Below are positions 27,331 to 38,239 of a DNA stretch of 64,000 bases, piece after piece. The DNA lies in the NCBI RefSeq assembly GCF_017303155.1, contig NZ_JAEKJR010000002.1:1364001-1428000 (forward strand), read 5' to 3'. This DNA comes from Microbulbifer salipaludis (GTDB lineage Bacteria > Pseudomonadota > Gammaproteobacteria > Pseudomonadales > Cellvibrionaceae). Position numbers and translations under genes: made by a program. The notes beneath the pieces are model-generated. The model saw only the letters and a list, made by a program, of their open reading frames with translations, was not told where the DNA came from and searched no databases. Within the stretch, counting starts at the first letter, position 1. Every line of letters starts with the position of its first letter.

Positions 27331-28275
27331 ATGACCAACCCAGTTTTGGCGTTTGTGTTTCCCGGCCAGGGCTCCCAGCAGATTGGTATGCTGGCTGAAG
27401 CCGCTCAGGCATTCCCGGAAATCAGCGCAACGTTTTCGCAGGCCTCTGCCGTGCTTGGCTACGACCTTTGGGAGCTTTGCCAAAATGGCGCTCAAGAGGA
27501 TATCAACCTTACCGAGAGAACCCAGCCGCTGTTGCTGACCGCCAGCGTTGCCCTTTACCGCGCCTGGCAGGCGCAGGGCGGGGTTGCTCCTGCGCGCATG
27601 GCCGGTCACAGCCTTGGTGAATGGTCGGCACTGGTATGTGCGGGTGTGCTGCGGTTCGAAGATGCGGTGCGCCTGGTGCGTGAGCGCGGTCGACTCATGC
27701 AGGAAGCGGTTCCCGCGGGCGAGGGTGCGATGGCCGCTGTCATCGGACTCGACGATGACGCTGTAGAAGCCGCCTGTGCTGCTGCGGCGGAAGGCGCTGT
27801 GGTGAATGCGGTCAATTACAATTCGCCGGGTCAGGTGGTGATTGCCGGCAGTGCACCAGCGGTGGCGCGGGCGATCGAGGCCTGTAAAGCAGCGGGTGCA
27901 AAACGCGCGCTGCCATTGCCGGTGAGTGCACCCTTCCATACCGAGCTGATGCGCCCTGCGGCGGAAAAGCTGGCGCCACAAATTGAGGCGACGGAGTTTT
28001 CTGCGCCCCAGGTGCCGGTTATCCATAATGTGCATGCCCAGGCGGAGACCGACCCGGCTGCCATCAAGGCGCTCATGGTTGAGCAGATCTACAGTCCGGT
28101 GCGCTGGACGGAGTGTGTTCAGGCGATGGCCGCAGCGGGTACCCAGCAGCTGGTCGAGTGTGGCCCGGGGAAAGTGCTCGCGGGGCTTGCCAAGCGCATT
28201 GATCGTGGCCTGACAGCGCACAATATTGAAACGCCGGCACAATTGTCGGACGCCGTTAAATCCACCGCACAATAA
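27331..28275 (+). CDS. fabD: Malonyl-CoA:ACP transacylase FabD
   Basis: 314 residues. ATG at 27331 (MTNPVLAFVFPGQGSQ) with AAGGA at 27319-27323. Active-site Ser in GHSLGEWSALV, Arg in RGRLMQEAV and His in SAPFHTELM are all present. Supplies malonyl-ACP for fatty-acid elongation, in cluster with plsX, fabG, acpP and fabF. Confidence 0.96.
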   Translation: MTNPVLAFVFPGQGSQQIGMLAEAAQAFPEISATFSQASAVLGYDLWELCQNGAQEDINLTERTQPLLLTASVALYRAWQAQGGVAPARMAGHSLGEWSALVCAGVLRFEDAVRLVRERGRLMQEAVPAGEGAMAAVIGLDDDAVEAACAAAAEGAVVNAVNYNSPGQVVIAGSAPAVARAIEACKAAGAKRALPLPVSAPFHTELMRPAAEKLAPQIEATEFSAPQVPVIHNVHAQAETDPAAIKALMVEQIYSPVRWTECVQAMAAAGTQQLVECGPGKVLAGLAKRIDRGLTAHNIETPAQLSDAVKSTAQ

Positions 28276-28327
28276 ATACGAAGCCTCGACCCTGGTGTTG
28301 TGCGCAGGCGAGGTATCGGGAGAAATT

Positions 28328-29083
28328 ATGACTGTTTCAACTTCACTGGAAGGGAAGGTGGCGCTGGTTACCGGCGCGAGCCGCGGCATTGGCGCGGCTA
28401 TTGCAGATTTACTGGGCGCCCAGGGCGCCATTGTTATTGGCACCGCGACTAGCGCTGCAGGCGCAGAAAAAATTTCAGCGCGTTTTGCTGAAAAAGGCAT
28501 CCAGGGGGCGGGTAAAGAGCTGAATGTTACCAGCCTGGAGAGCATCGCTGCGGTGCTTGAGGCGGTCAAGGCGGAGTTTGGCGCGCCCACCATTTTGGTG
28601 AACAACGCCGGCATCACCAAAGACAATCTTCTGATGCGTATGAAAGATGACGAATGGGAAGATGTGCTGAATACCAACCTGACGGCGGTCTACCGTGTGA
28701 GCAAAAGCTGTCTGCGCGATATGACCAAAGCCCGTTGGGGTCGCATTATCAATATCAGCTCCGTTGTGGGTAGCATGGGTAACGCGGGTCAGAGCAACTA
28801 TGCGGCCACCAAGGCTGGTGTTGGCGGCTTTGCGCGTGCACTGGCTGCCGAGGTCGGTTCCCGTGGTATCACCGTGAATACCGTCGCTCCCGGCTTTATC
28901 GATACCGACATGACCAAGGTGTTGCCAGAGGCGCAGCGCGAGGCGTTGATGAGTAAAATTCCCCTGGGTCGCCTGGGTGCGCCCGAAGAGATTGCGTCCG
29001 TCGTCGCATTTTTGGCCAGTGATGCTGGCGGTTATGTGACCGGAGAGACCATTCATGTGAACGGCGGCATGTATATGGGCTGA
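28328..29083 (+). CDS. fabG: 3-oxoacyl-ACP reductase FabG
   Basis: 251-residue SDR enzyme: TGASRGIGAAIA cofactor loop, NNAG, catalytic Ser in ISSVVGSMGN and the YAATK dyad. ATG at 28328 with CGGGAG upstream; a longer frame overlapping fabD is not used. NADPH-dependent reduction of beta-ketoacyl-ACP. Confidence 0.96.
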   Translation: MTVSTSLEGKVALVTGASRGIGAAIADLLGAQGAIVIGTATSAAGAEKISARFAEKGIQGAGKELNVTSLESIAAVLEAVKAEFGAPTILVNNAGITKDNLLMRMKDDEWEDVLNTNLTAVYRVSKSCLRDMTKARWGRIINISSVVGSMGNAGQSNYAATKAGVGGFARALAAEVGSRGITVNTVAPGFIDTDMTKVLPEAQREALMSKIPLGRLGAPEEIASVVAFLASDAGGYVTGETIHVNGGMYMG

Positions 29084-29162
29084 TTTTCTTTCGAGAGAAT
29101 CACCGTAAGTGATTGATTGGTAAGTTAATTTTTATCATTCATCGGTTGCTGAGAGGCGGTGC

Positions 29163-29191
29163 ATTACATCCCGAAAAAATCAGGGTACAAT
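29163..29191 (+). promoter_or_regulatory. Candidate acpP promoter
   Basis: ATTACA at 29163-29168 and TACAAT at 29186-29191, 17 bases apart, in the 224-base gap before acpP. A separate acpP promoter is usual because ACP is needed in large amounts. Assigned by eye only. Confidence 0.45.
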
Positions 29192-29307
29192 GCCGCCTCG
29201 CATTAACCACAAGCTGTGTTAGCCGGTTACTGAAACACCACATATCGTGGGCAAAATTTAAACAGTGACCAAAACAGATTTTTATCCACTAGGAGTTAAA
29301 TTGAATC

Positions 29308-29544
29308 ATGAGCAGCATTGAAGAGCGCGTAAAAAAGATCGTTGCTGAACAACTGGGCGTGAAGGAAGAAGATGTAAAACCTGAAGCATCCTTTGTTGAA
29401 GATCTGGGCGCTGACTCCCTCGACACAGTTGAGCTGGTAATGGCTTTGGAAGAGGAATTCGAAACTGAGATTCCTGACGAAGAAGCAGAAAAAATTACCA
29501 CTGTTCAGCTGGCCATCGATTACATCAACCAGAACCTCGGTTGA
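29308..29544 (+). CDS. acpP: Acyl carrier protein
   Basis: 78-residue acidic protein with the phosphopantetheine attachment Ser in [12 protein letters not shown]. Strong SD (TAGGAG) upstream of the ATG. Carries acyl chains for FabD, FabG and FabF encoded on either side. Confidence 0.97.
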   Translation: MSSIEERVKKIVAEQLGVKEEDVKPEASFVEDLGADSLDTVELVMALEEEFETEIPDEEAEKITTVQLAIDYINQNLG

Positions 29545-29599
29545 TTCCTGCTGGATAGTTTAAGTAAAGGGTAAGTGTTGCCCCTTACTGTTGTACTGC

Positions 29600-29632
29600 G
29601 AGAGCCGTTCTATGTTGCATAGCGCGGCTCTC
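29600..29632 (+). terminator. Hairpin between acpP and fabF
   Basis: Nested hairpin: GAGAGCCG / CGGCTCTC outer stem with CTATG / CATAG inside, 55 bases after acpP. No long T-run follows, so partial termination or RNA processing that keeps acpP mRNA more abundant than fabF is plausible. Confidence 0.55.
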
Positions 29633-29714
29633 CGTCTATTTGAACCTTGTGAAAAGCGACCGGTTGACGTTATCTGGTTACCGGCGTGTGAGATTGATTT
29701 CGGGGGAGGCGCAA

Positions 29715-30956
29715 GTGACGCGTAGAAGAGTCGTTATTACCGGAATGGGCACAGTGAGCCCGCTGGGAAATACCCTGGAAGATACCTGGCCTGCACTGTT
29801 GGCGGGGAAAAGTGGTGTCGTTCCAATCGAGTCATTCGATGTCTCGGCTTTTAGCACCCGCTTCGCCGCGACCGTGAAAAATTTTGACCCCGAGCCCCAC
29901 ATTGCGCAAAAAGAAGCGCGCAAGATGGATGTCTTCCTGCAGTATGGCCTGAGCGCTGGTATCCAGGCAGTGGAAGACAGTGGCCTCGAGGTCACCGAAG
30001 AAAACGCACCGCGTGTTGGCGCCTGCATCGGCTCTGGTATGGGTGGCATCGCTGCCATCGAAAACAATGCCATGCTGATCGCAGAAAAGGGCCCGCGCCG
30101 GGTTTCACCTTTCTTTGTTCCCGGTGCCATCATCAATATGGTCTCCGGCAACCTGTCGATTAAGTACGGCATGAAAGGCCCGAACCTTTCCACGACCACG
30201 GCGTGTACCACCGGCACCCATGCCATTGGCCTCGGTATGCGCACTATTCAATATGGCGATGCCGACGTAATGGTGTGCGGTGGTGCGGAAATGGTGACCA
30301 CGCCGGTTGGTCTTGGTGGTTTCTGTGCGGCACGTGCGCTGTCGACACGCAATGATGATCCGCAGGCAGCCAGTCGCCCGTGGGACAAAGACCGTGACGG
30401 TTTTGTGCTGGGTGAAGGTGCCGGTGTGCTGGTGCTGGAAGAGTACGAACACGCCAAGGCTCGCGGTGCAAAAATATACGCCGAACTCAGCGGTTTTGGC
30501 ATGAGCGGTGACGCGCACCATATGACTTCTCCGCCCGAAGACGGCGCCGGCGCGGCGCTGTCCATGCAAAATGCGCTGAAGGATGCGGGTCTTGAAGCGT
30601 CTGCGGTTCAGTACATTAACGCGCACGGCACCTCCACACCTCTGGGTGATAAAGCAGAAATTGCCGCGGTACGTACGATCTTTGGCGGCAGCCTGGATCA
30701 GATTGCCGTCAGCTCTACCAAGTCCATGACCGGGCACCTGCTGGGTGCTGCCGGCGCCATTGAAGCCATTTTCTCCGTTATGGCGATCCGCGACCAGGTG
30801 GCTCCGCCCACGGTCAACCTCGACAATGTGGATGAAAACTGTACCGGTGTTAACCTGGTGCCACACAAGGCGCAGGAAATGAACATCGACGCGGTATTGT
30901 CCAATTCGTTTGGCTTTGGCGGCACCAACGGCTCGCTGATATTTCAGCGGGTTTAA
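29715..30956 (+). CDS. fabF: 3-oxoacyl-ACP synthase II FabF
   Basis: 413 residues from GTG at 29715 ([12 protein letters not shown]), chosen because GGGGGAGG at 29702-29709 is an ideal SD and the family starts here. Catalytic Cys in TTACTTGTH, His in [11 protein letters not shown] and His in [10 protein letters not shown]. Elongates and, in gammaproteobacteria, helps convert palmitoleate to cis-vaccenate. Confidence 0.96.
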   Translation: MTRRRVVITGMGTVSPLGNTLEDTWPALLAGKSGVVPIESFDVSAFSTRFAATVKNFDPEPHIAQKEARKMDVFLQYGLSAGIQAVEDSGLEVTEENAPRVGACIGSGMGGIAAIENNAMLIAEKGPRRVSPFFVPGAIINMVSGNLSIKYGMKGPNLSTTTACTTGTHAIGLGMRTIQYGDADVMVCGGAEMVTTPVGLGGFCAARALSTRNDDPQAASRPWDKDRDGFVLGEGAGVLVLEEYEHAKARGAKIYAELSGFGMSGDAHHMTSPPEDGAGAALSMQNALKDAGLEASAVQYINAHGTSTPLGDKAEIAAVRTIFGGSLDQIAVSSTKSMTGHLLGAAGAIEAIFSVMAIRDQVAPPTVNLDNVDENCTGVNLVPHKAQEMNIDAVLSNSFGFGGTNGSLIFQRV

Positions 30957-30966
30957 TGCCGTGGAA

Positions 30967-31008
30967 AGCACTGGTCGTGAAGTATGTGCATTCTTCGCGA
31001 CCGGTGCT
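30967..31008 (+). promoter_or_regulatory. Long hairpin between fabF and pabC
   Basis: Stem of 16 pairs allowing G-T wobbles: AGCAC-GGTCG-GAAG pairs with CTTC-CGACC-GTGCT around a 10-base loop. It ends 11 bases before the pabC GTG, has no T-run and leaves no recognisable SD for pabC, so it may lower pabC translation or stabilise the fabF 3' end. Confidence 0.45.
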
Positions 31009-31019
31009 GATCGCTCCCT

Positions 31020-31925
31020 GTGAATTCTCCTGACCCCTTTTTTTATTCCTCTTCCGGCCTCTGTGCCTCCTTGCCCGCGGACGAGGCCTTTTCCTATGGC
31101 GTACTGGAGACTATGCGTGCGGTTGGTGGCAGGATTCCGCTGCTGGCACAGCACCTTGCTCGTCTCGCTCGTGCCGCCCACCCCGCCTCAGCAATAATCG
31201 CGTGTATCGAAACTGCAGCCGTGGCGATTGCCCGGGAAACTGCGCACTGGCCATCTGGCGCCAGAGTTCGGCTCCGCTATGGCGCCCTGTATGGCGAGCG
31301 GACGTGGGACTTTTCTGCGGTGCCGCTGGATGCAAATTCTCCGTGGGAGAATGGGGTGGCACTGGTTCGCTGCAGGACCAGGATCACACCGGAGGCCTCG
31401 CACTCGCCATTTTCTCCCGAGAGGGTGCGCTATTCGTCAGACGCCAACGATGTTTTGCAAGATGATCACCCGCAGGGCTGTAAGCTGTTGCGTCGGGATA
31501 CCTACCGACGCGGAGAAGCCGAGCTGGGACAATATACGGCGTGGCTGCGCCCGGATCTGTTTTGCGAAGGCCTGATGCTGGATGCGTGCGGACACGTGGT
31601 GGAAGGATTGCACAGTAACCTGTTGGTCTGCCAGAACGGCCACTGGCGTACCCCCAGCCTGCGTACTTGTGGCGTGCGGGGGGTGATGCTGGGGTGGCTG
31701 GCGAGTCACGCCGAAATCAGGGAAGATGAGCTCTCGCTTGCGGATCTCGAGGACGCTGATGAGATAGCGGTTTGCAATGCAGTGCGCGGCGTTGTGCCGG
31801 TAGCACAGATGCTTCTCGGCGGAGCAGGAAGTGATGGGCCAGAAACCGCAGTAGACGTGCGCAATTTAACGCGCGGGGAATCCACAGCAGCGCTTCAGGC
31901 GTTGGTTGCCAGCGCGCTCAGGTGA
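31020..31925 (+). CDS. pabC: Aminodeoxychorismate lyase PabC
   Basis: 301-residue class IV PLP aminotransferase fold; the PLP Lys is K155 in CKLLRRDTY, and EGLHSNLLV is the family's cofactor-phosphate region. Converts aminodeoxychorismate to p-aminobenzoate for folate. GTG start with no clear SD. Between fabF and mltG, the conserved order. The partner subunit gene pabB lies in the same window at 54.7-56.1 kb. Confidence 0.92.
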   Translation: MNSPDPFFYSSSGLCASLPADEAFSYGVLETMRAVGGRIPLLAQHLARLARAAHPASAIIACIETAAVAIARETAHWPSGARVRLRYGALYGERTWDFSAVPLDANSPWENGVALVRCRTRITPEASHSPFSPERVRYSSDANDVLQDDHPQGCKLLRRDTYRRGEAELGQYTAWLRPDLFCEGLMLDACGHVVEGLHSNLLVCQNGHWRTPSLRTCGVRGVMLGWLASHAEIREDELSLADLEDADEIAVCNAVRGVVPVAQMLLGGAGSDGPETAVDVRNLTRGESTAALQALVASALR

Positions 31926-32003
31926 CGGTATTTCGCGGGGGTAAATCTCGGCGTTCATGTTTAAAGTATACTGCCGCGGCAGTATTTACGGGTTGTAGTT
32001 AAC

Positions 32004-33119
32004 GTGGCAAAAAATAACGGCAAAGCCGGCAATAAAAAAACACTGAAGCGCACACCGGCAAGTCGCGGCAGCCGCTTCGGCATGTGGTTGCGTGGATTGC
32101 TGCTGCTGTTCGTGGTGGCTGTGGTCTCCGGTGGGGTAGCTTTCTGGTCTGCGCAGAATGCGTTGGTAAAGCCGCTCACACTGCCAGTGGACGGATTGCG
32201 CATGGATGTCGAAAGTGGCAGCAATCTCTCACGGATACTCTTGCGCCTTGAATCCGAGGGGGTACTGCGCTCGCCCCGCTGGGTGCGCTTGTACGCACGG
32301 ATCAAAAGCCAGAGCAGTATTCATCCCGGTGAATATTTGATCCCTGCCGGCAGCAACGCGATGGACCTGGTGGGCAGGCTCAATCGTGGGGATGTTACAC
32401 GCTACCGGGTGACCCTGGTCGAAGGCTGGACCTTTCAGCAGGCGCTGTCACAAATACGCCATTCCAATAAAATTCGGCAGACGGCAGCGGGAGAATCGAT
32501 TGCCGCTGCGGCGCAGGCACTGGGTATCGAGGGTAACCCTGAGGGCCGAATTTTTCCCGATACCTATGTCTATCGCTCCGGTGCCTCCGATCTGGATCTT
32601 TTGCGGCAGGCGTTTGAGCGCATGGACACTGTACTGGCCGAGGAGTGGCAGCAGCGAGGGGAAAACCTGCCCTATAAAGACGCCTATGAGGCGCTGATCA
32701 TGGCGTCGATTGTCGAGAAGGAAACCGGGGTACCCTGGGAGCGCGATGAGATTGCCGGTGTGTTTGTACGGAGACTGCAGCGCGGTATGCGTTTGCAGAC
32801 GGATCCCACGGTAATTTACGGGCTTGGCGATCAATACGATGGCAATCTGCGCCGAGCAGACCTGCGCAATGCGACCCCGTACAATACCTATGTGATTGGT
32901 GGCATGCCGCCCACGCCGATTGCGTTGCCGGGCCGTGAAGCCATCCATGCCGCGCTGCACCCGAAAGATGGAAACAGCCTTTACTTTGTAGCGAAGGGCG
33001 ATGGTTCCCATCACTTTTCCTCGACGCTGAATGAACACAACCGCGCAGTGCGGGAGTACCAATTGAAGCGTCGTTCCGATTACCGCTCCAGTCCGGCAAA
33101 CAATACAAAAAACGATTAA
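32004..33119 (+). CDS. mltG: Endolytic murein transglycosylase MltG
   Basis: 371 residues from GTG at 32004. Basic cytoplasmic N-terminus, one transmembrane helix at about 27-48 (LRGLLLLFVVAVVSGGVAFW), then a YceG domain with the catalytic Glu about residue 238 in IVEKETGVPWER and the conserved GLGDQYDGNLRRADL and NTYVIGGMPPTPI stretches. Cleaves nascent glycan strands at the inner membrane. Confidence 0.95.
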   Translation: MAKNNGKAGNKKTLKRTPASRGSRFGMWLRGLLLLFVVAVVSGGVAFWSAQNALVKPLTLPVDGLRMDVESGSNLSRILLRLESEGVLRSPRWVRLYARIKSQSSIHPGEYLIPAGSNAMDLVGRLNRGDVTRYRVTLVEGWTFQQALSQIRHSNKIRQTAAGESIAAAAQALGIEGNPEGRIFPDTYVYRSGASDLDLLRQAFERMDTVLAEEWQQRGENLPYKDAYEALIMASIVEKETGVPWERDEIAGVFVRRLQRGMRLQTDPTVIYGLGDQYDGNLRRADLRNATPYNTYVIGGMPPTPIALPGREAIHAALHPKDGNSLYFVAKGDGSHHFSSTLNEHNRAVREYQLKRRSDYRSSPANNTKND

Positions 33120-34858
<1,739 letters not shown>

Positions 34859-35031
34859 TATCGCTTACAGGGTGCTGTGCTAGCATCTCGCTAGACAGGC
34901 TGTGCATTGGCGGGTAAGTTAGCCGACGGGGTGAGCGGTGAGGTTGCGCTCTTTTCGGGATGCTGGCTTTGCATGAAAACGACAGTGCTGAACCAGAATA
35001 AAGAACGGATGTTTTCTAAACGGGGTTAGTT

Positions 35032-35385
35032 ATGAAAGGTATGGGGGGCGGTGCCCGCAACGGTATCCTGTCACTGAAGATTCAGGACAAATCCGTGTTG
35101 TATGCGGCCTATATGCCATTCGTCAAAAATGGTGGCCTGTTCATTAATACCGACAAAAGTTATAGCCTCGGCGATGAGGTTTTCCTGCTGTTGAGCCTGA
35201 TGGATGAACCAGAAAAACTACCGGTGGCCGGAAAAGTAGTATGGATTACCCCGGGTGGCGCCCAGGGCAACCGAACACCGGGTATCGGCATCCAATTCAG
35301 TGACAAGGAAAACACCGCGCAAAGCAAAATAGAAACACTGCTTGCCGGCTCCCTGGAATCCAGTCGACCGACGCACACCCTGTAA
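35032..35385 (+). CDS. pilZ: PilZ domain protein
   Basis: 117 residues, matching the type IV pilus PilZ protein found next to holB in pseudomonads: FVKNGGLFINTDKSYSLGDEVFLLL and VVWITPGGAQGNRTPGIGIQF. The N-terminal RxxxR of c-di-GMP-binding PilZ domains is not evident, as in the PilZ of P. aeruginosa. Role in pilus assembly and twitching by family. Confidence 0.9.
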   Translation: MKGMGGGARNGILSLKIQDKSVLYAAYMPFVKNGGLFINTDKSYSLGDEVFLLLSLMDEPEKLPVAGKVVWITPGGAQGNRTPGIGIQFSDKENTAQSKIETLLAGSLESSRPTHTL

Positions 35386-35559
35386 TCCGCGCCCTTTGGG
35401 GCGGTGGCGCCCCATAAAGCCTGGTGTCGAACCGCGCACGCCGGGCGGTGTGTCTGTATAATTCCCCTCGTTCATTTTCTGGCCGTTTTATTCGCGCCCT
35501 CGTGGCCCGGACCAACAGGCCGAATACCAACTGAACCGAACACCAACTGAAAAAGTATC

Positions 35560-36336
35560 ATGCTGGTAGATTCTCACTGTCACCTCGACAGGCTCAAACT
35601 GGATAAATTTGACGGCGACCTGGACGACGTGCTGGCGCTCGCGCGCAGTCGTGGCGTGGGCAAGTTCCTCTGTGTCGGTATCAGCCTCGACAATGTGGAC
35701 GATGTGGTCGATATCGCGGCGCGGTATGACGATGTGGTCTGCTCTGTGGGCGTGCACCCACTGGATGTGGACTCCGGGCTGGCGGATGTCGAAAAGTTGA
35801 AGTCGCTTGCCTCTCGCCCGCATGTGGTGGCACTGGGGGAGACCGGGCTGGATTACTATTACAGTACCGAGACCAAAGAGGTGCAGCAGCAGAGCTTCAT
35901 CGCGCACCTGCAGGCCGCTGCGGAGGTGTCGTTGCCGGTGATTGTGCATACCCGGGATGCGCGCCAAGATACCATTGACCTGATTCGCGAACACGGTAGC
36001 CGGGAGCATGCGGGTGTACTGCACTGTTTTACCGAAAGCTGGGATATGGCGAAGGCCGCCCTGGATCTGAATTACTACATTTCCCTGTCGGGCATCGTTA
36101 CCTTCAAGAATGCAGAAGAGCTGCGCGAGGTAGCCAGGCAGGTGCCTCTGGATCGGTTACTCGTGGAAACCGACTCGCCCTACCTGGCGCCGGTGCCGTA
36201 TCGGGGCAAGCCAAACATTCCCGCCTACGTGCGCGAGGTGGCCGAGTTTATTGCCGAGCAGCGTGGCATTTCCTATGAGGAGCTTGCTGCGGCCACTACC
36301 GAGAACTTTTTCCGACTCTTTCCCCGCGCCGCCTGA
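35560..36336 (+). CDS. tatD: TatD family metal-dependent deoxyribonuclease
   Basis: 258-residue TIM-barrel hydrolase: DSHCHLDRL metal site, GETGLDYYY, HTRDA, HCFTES and ETDSPYLAPVPYRGKPN. YcfH/TatD type by its place after holB-pilZ. A -10-like TATAAT at 35457-35462 may give it its own promoter, and a GC hairpin (35397-35414) separates it from pilZ. Confidence 0.93.
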   Translation: MLVDSHCHLDRLKLDKFDGDLDDVLALARSRGVGKFLCVGISLDNVDDVVDIAARYDDVVCSVGVHPLDVDSGLADVEKLKSLASRPHVVALGETGLDYYYSTETKEVQQQSFIAHLQAAAEVSLPVIVHTRDARQDTIDLIREHGSREHAGVLHCFTESWDMAKAALDLNYYISLSGIVTFKNAEELREVARQVPLDRLLVETDSPYLAPVPYRGKPNIPAYVREVAEFIAEQRGISYEELAAATTENFFRLFPRAA

Positions 36337-36364
36337 AAAGGCGCGGCTTAATCAGGAAGTATTT

Positions 36365-36997
36365 ATGTTGCAACAGCAATTGCAGACCATGCTGGCGCTG
36401 CAGGACGAGATCAATACGCTGGTGAATGATCGCTGGCGGGAGCAGAATTTTGCGTGGTATCGGGCGATCTGGGTCGAAAGTGCAGAGCTACTGGATCACT
36501 ACGGCTGGAAGTGGTGGAAAAAGCAACAGCCTGAGATGGAGCAGGTCAAACTGGAGCTGGTGGACATCTGGCACTTTGGGCTGAGTCTCGAGCTTCAACA
36601 GGGCAGCCCGGAGGCCGTTGCCGAGAAGATGCAGCAGCAACTCTCTGCCGAGCAACCGGTTGCCGGTGACTTCCGCGAGAATCTGGAAGCCTTCACGCTG
36701 AATACCCTCTCCAGTAAGCAATTTGATCTGGTGGGCTTTGCACAACTGCTGGCCGATTGCGCAATGCCGTTTGAGGATTTGTATCGCCGCTATGTGGGCA
36801 AGAATGTACTTAACCGGTTCCGCCAGGATCACGGTTACAAAGAGGGAACTTACGAGAAGCTGTGGGCGGGCAGGGAAGACAATGAGCACCTGGCGGAGAT
36901 TGCCGAATCTTTAGACAGTGCAGAAGAAAATTTCAGCAGTCAGCTCTATTCAGCGCTGAAACAGCGTTATCCGGGTCCGCAGAAAGATTTGGCCTGA
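36365..36997 (+). CDS. Dimeric all-alpha dUTP diphosphatase
   Basis: 211 residues from ATG 36365 (AGGAAG upstream). Residues about 19-80 carry the all-alpha NTP-PPase signature: WREQNFAWYRAIWVESAELLDH and an ELVDIWHFGL metal-binding block, followed by NVLNRFRQDHGYKEG, as in the dUTPase_2 group. Hydrolyses dUTP, keeping uracil out of DNA. Stands between tatD and mdh. Confidence 0.87.
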   Translation: MLQQQLQTMLALQDEINTLVNDRWREQNFAWYRAIWVESAELLDHYGWKWWKKQQPEMEQVKLELVDIWHFGLSLELQQGSPEAVAEKMQQQLSAEQPVAGDFRENLEAFTLNTLSSKQFDLVGFAQLLADCAMPFEDLYRRYVGKNVLNRFRQDHGYKEGTYEKLWAGREDNEHLAEIAESLDSAEENFSSQLYSALKQRYPGPQKDLA

Positions 36998-37075
36998 CAA
37001 CTTGCGACCAAAGGATAATGAAATTAATTTGTCAGGCCCTATAATGCGGGCGCCTGAAAACAACGGAGATACATC

Positions 37076-38056
37076 GTGAAAGCACCTGTTCGTGTTGCAG
37101 TTACCGGCGCTGCCGGTCAGATCAGCTACTCGCTGCTGTTCCGCATCGCTTCCGGCGAAATGCTGGGCAAGGATCAACCAGTTATTCTTCAGCTGCTGGA
37201 AATCACTCCCGCACTGGAAGCGCTGAAGGGCGTTGCCATGGAGCTCGAAGACTGTGCCTTCCCGCTGCTGGCAGGAATCGTGCAGAGCGACGACGCGACC
37301 GTTGCCTTCAAAGACGCCGAATACGCCCTGCTGGTTGGCGCGCGTCCGCGTGGCCCGGGCATGGAGCGTAAAGACCTGCTGGAAGCCAATGCGGCTATTT
37401 TCTCCGCTCAGGGTAAAGCCCTGAACGATGTTGCTGCGCGCAACGTCAAGGTGCTGGTTGTCGGCAACCCCGCCAACACCAACGCGCTGATCGCCCAGCG
37501 CAATGCGCCGGACCTGGATCCGCGTAACTTCACCGCCATGACCCGCCTGGACCACAATCGCGCGCTGACCCAGCTGGCGAACAAGACTGGTTCTACCGTA
37601 AATGACATCACCCACATGACCATCTGGGGCAACCACTCGGCGACCCAGTACCCGGACCTGCACCAGGCCAAGGTCAATGGTGAAGATGCCATGGGCAAAG
37701 TCGAGCAGGAGTGGTACGAGAGCGACTTCATCCCGACCGTTCAGCAGCGCGGCGCGGCCATCATCAAGGCTCGTGGTGCTTCTTCTGCGGCGTCTGCTGC
37801 CAATGCGGCCATCGATCACATGCGTGACTGGGCGCTGGGTTCCGCCGAAGGCGACTGGACCAGCATGGGCGTCTACAGCGACGGCTCTTACGGCATCCAG
37901 AAAGGTCTGATCTACTCCTTCCCGGTTGTGTGCAAGAACGGCGACTGGCAAATCGTTCAGGGCGTCGACATCAATGATTTCTCTCGCGAGAAGATGACGG
38001 CGACCGAGACTGAGCTGGCCGAAGAGCGCGACGCGGTTGCGCACCTGCTGCCATAA
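37076..38056 (+). CDS. mdh: Malate dehydrogenase
   Basis: 326-residue NAD-dependent enzyme of the longer, cytosolic-type group, not the 312-residue E. coli type. [12 protein letters not shown] nucleotide loop, [21 protein letters not shown] and the catalytic His in [15 protein letters not shown] start after TATAAT at 37041-37046, which may be the promoter -10. TCA cycle enzyme. Confidence 0.95.
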   Translation: MKAPVRVAVTGAAGQISYSLLFRIASGEMLGKDQPVILQLLEITPALEALKGVAMELEDCAFPLLAGIVQSDDATVAFKDAEYALLVGARPRGPGMERKDLLEANAAIFSAQGKALNDVAARNVKVLVVGNPANTNALIAQRNAPDLDPRNFTAMTRLDHNRALTQLANKTGSTVNDITHMTIWGNHSATQYPDLHQAKVNGEDAMGKVEQEWYESDFIPTVQQRGAAIIKARGASSAASAANAAIDHMRDWALGSAEGDWTSMGVYSDGSYGIQKGLIYSFPVVCKNGDWQIVQGVDINDFSREKMTATETELAEERDAVAHLLP

Positions 38057-38085
38057 GCTTTTTACTTTTTAATAAGTTAAAAGCC

Positions 38086-38122
38086 AAAAAAACCCGCATC
38101 TGGTTTCAGGTGCGGGTTTTTT
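38086..38122 (+). terminator. mdh terminator
   Basis: AACCCGCATCTG pairs with CAGGTGCGGGTT (one wobble) around a GTTT loop, followed by a T-run. A stretch of A on the left allows function for the opposite strand too. Confidence 0.9.
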
Positions 38123-38134
38123 GCATTTTGGGTC

Positions 38135-38234
38135 GGTTGTATCTGGTGGATGCGCCTTCGGCTTATCTACCCTACGGGTATGTGGTTGCCCGTTGCGCGT
38201 AGGGTGGATAAGCGCAGCGCATCCACCAACAACC
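38135..38234. repeat. REP-like palindromic repeat pair
   Basis: Two imperfect inverted copies of a unit containing GGTGGATGCGC and GGCTTATCTACCCTACG face each other around a 20-odd-base centre; the outer arms are GGTTGT / ACAACC. The unit resembles the dispersed GTAGGGTGGATAAGCG-type repeats common between genes in many gammaproteobacteria. It lies between the convergent mdh and asnS genes, the typical place for REP/BIME elements. Confidence 0.7.
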
Positions 38235-38239
38235 GAACC

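Noticed and set aside
27205..28677. 490-codon - strand frame opposite fabD/fabG
   Set aside because: Spans two real genes in the opposite direction; a composition artefact.
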